Shown: in pieces, positions 62,269 to 64,000 of the stretch
Layout of the letters: each line of letters begins with the position of its first letter
Numbering within the stretch: position 1 is the stretch's first letter
From: Malurus cyaneus samueli
Taxonomy: Eukaryota > Chordata > Aves > Passeriformes > Maluridae
DNA: 64,000 nucleotides
Assembly (NCBI GenBank): GCA_009741485.1
Contig: CM019227.1
Coordinates: 12,795,655-12,859,654, forward strand
Direction: 5' to 3'
Position numbers and translations under genes: made by a program
Notes under the pieces: generated by a model
What the model was told of the DNA's origin: nothing
The model's database searches: none
Seen by the model: the letters and a program-made list of their open reading frames with translations, nothing else

Positions 62269-63380
62269 CTGAGAAAAGAAAGCACCATGAACAATCAATA
62301 TTTAAGTCAGTACATACATTATGCCTAATAACAGACCATTATTCATTAGTGTTCAAGAATAAACTGGGTGGAAAATGCAGTTCTGTGAAGCACTATGCTT
62401 ACACATCCACTTTTTAGTAATTAGAAATAAACCAGAATATTATAAAGGCATAACATAAAATGCCAGCAGGACTCTGTTCAAATTAGGAACCAGACAATTA
62501 TATACATTTAGTATTAGAATATGTAGCAGTATTAGAAATATTCTCAGAGAGAGGAAGAAGAAACCCTCTCCAGTATTTAGTATGAACTAAAATGAGCCAC
62601 TACCCCATACCAGGAAGATCTTTAGAAATCAAAGAAAAAACCAAAGAACCACTTTACAGTCAGCTTTCCCAAAAGGTGGCCTGTTTCTTACAAAAATTTG
62701 GAAGCCATTCTCTCAATTCATCCTCCAGATTCACATTTAAGCGACACCTCAGCTACAGAAAGCAGAATTCTGGCAGAAGAGGAAGGAGGATGATGCCCTT
62801 ACTGCAAGTGAAGGTGCTGCAAAAGAGGCCAATTTTACACAGCCTTGGGAGACATGATTTTTTGTCCTCCTAAGCATGGGGCATCCACTACTGATAAAAC
62901 TGGGAATAAGAATAAATTCTATAGAAAAACTGATATGCTACTACATTTTCCCACATTATGAAAACCCCCTCCAGCATTAACAGCTATTTGTACTGTCCTT
63001 TCCCCCTAAAAATCCTAGTGAACTGCCAAGCAAGCTGCTCATTTGGCTCAGGATGGAGAGGGAATGGAAGGGAGGAGGTGATACAGCCTTACATGAGCAA
63101 GTATGCCCAGAAAAGTCTGATTTTTTTTTCATTTCATACTCCAGTAATAGATGCCATTAAAGTAACAGGTATCCAGCTTCAAGACAGACCAGTTTTAAAG
63201 CTTTTGTAAGAAACAGCATGTGTTCAAGTGTACAGGCATCTGCAGAGAAGTCTACTAGGCAATGTAGTGAATACAGAAGCTAAGAACTAGGTATGGTTTT
63301 AATACACAGTGACCTTAAAAATATTTCCGTTTCAATATGATTCCAATTAGTCCTGGAAAAAAACAGACAATGAACAAAGA

Positions 63381-63414
<34 letters not shown>

Positions 63415-64000
63415 AAAACGAAGTGGAGAATGGAATGGATATCAGTAAGGTATCAGTGGATAACACTAAGATAATTGATTTTTTTACCTTTCTGGTATGA
63501 TAACCCCAAACAATGGTGCATTCACACTTCACAAACCACTCACATGTACTCTTGGCTGAATTGGTGGCTAAAGCTTCTCACTTTAATAAAAACAAGATTT
63601 ATAGACGGTAAAAAAGTCTCCTTTTAAATAAAAGGGACATAAGTGGTTATTTTTGAAATATAAGGATAGATTCAAAGTAACCCTACAGATCCTTTTTAGC
63701 TGTCAAGAAGCTTTAGTGAGAATGTAGCAACTGCTAGGAGAGGAAGTGATGCAAGACTCACATGGAAAATGAACTGCTAAAACAATGAAAAACAGCCTCA
63801 TTTCTCTGAATTCCAGGATAAACACTAACATTTCAGTATGCACAGAACAGAACTGATTTTTAATTTATAAAATCTTAAAAGAAAATCAAATCCTCTTTGC
63901 CAAGATAATTTTTTTAAATCTCACTTATACTATAGCATGAATATTCACCAAAGTTTAGGATTCAGAAACCTGAGGCATTCTGGCAAGCAAAGCATTATCA
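62269..64000 (-). other. CLEC16A: Last intron of CLEC16A (incomplete)
   Basis: Upstream of the terminal exon on the minus strand I see no further exon before the window ends: no open segment here has both good splice sites and a CLEC16A-like peptide. It contains a 31-base poly(A) run (63382-63412). CLEC16A introns are long in vertebrates, so an empty 1.7 kb is unremarkable. Confidence 0.65.
63382..63412. repeat. Poly(A) tract, 31 bases
   Basis: An uninterrupted run of A followed by GAAAAACG, inside the CLEC16A intron. On the minus strand it is a poly(T) run. No attached retrocopy was recognised, and the length may be imprecise in the assembly. Confidence 0.9.

Overview
This is a vertebrate nuclear locus, most likely from a bird and possibly a songbird. 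Three things point that way: a complete, intron-free coding region for an avian-type SOCS1, a 5'-truncated CR1 retrotransposon tail (the main avian LINE), and long AT-rich intergenic DNA with very few other recognisable transposons. The species cannot be fixed from the window.

Layout. Positions 1-3460 hold SOCS1 on the plus strand: a CpG-rich promoter with an interferon-type IRF element and a STAT (GAS) element, a short non-coding first exon, a 1.9 kb intron, an exon carrying the whole 207-codon frame, and a 3' UTR of about 0.3 kb with an 8-mer miR-155 seed match. A 20-N assembly gap lies inside that 3' UTR. Positions 3461 to about 56660 are intergenic and show no convincing gene. Their main landmarks are a 41/42-bp minisatellite (34794-35707, about 22 units) and a CR1 3' fragment (36640-37190). 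The last part belongs to a second gene on the minus strand, whose terminal coding exon (61928-62268) I assign to CLEC16A. Its 3' UTR runs leftwards, perhaps to about 56660, and its last intron fills 62269-64000.

The convergent arrangement SOCS1 > ... < CLEC16A, separated by tens of kilobases without other genes, matches the order in mammals (human 16p13.13), which supports both calls. SOCS1 is the feedback inhibitor of JAK-STAT cytokine signalling. CLEC16A is an endosomal/autophagy regulator. In people the interval is a well-known autoimmune-disease association region. The two genes are not known to act in one pathway, so the relationship here is conserved neighbourhood.

I found no undescribed gene system. 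The most informative signals are the layered controls of SOCS1 (promoter module, two upstream ORFs, miR-155 site), the minisatellite that is stop-free in several frames, a diverged 75-bp duplicate pair near the CLEC16A 3' end, and a gap that looks like an unclosed contig overlap.
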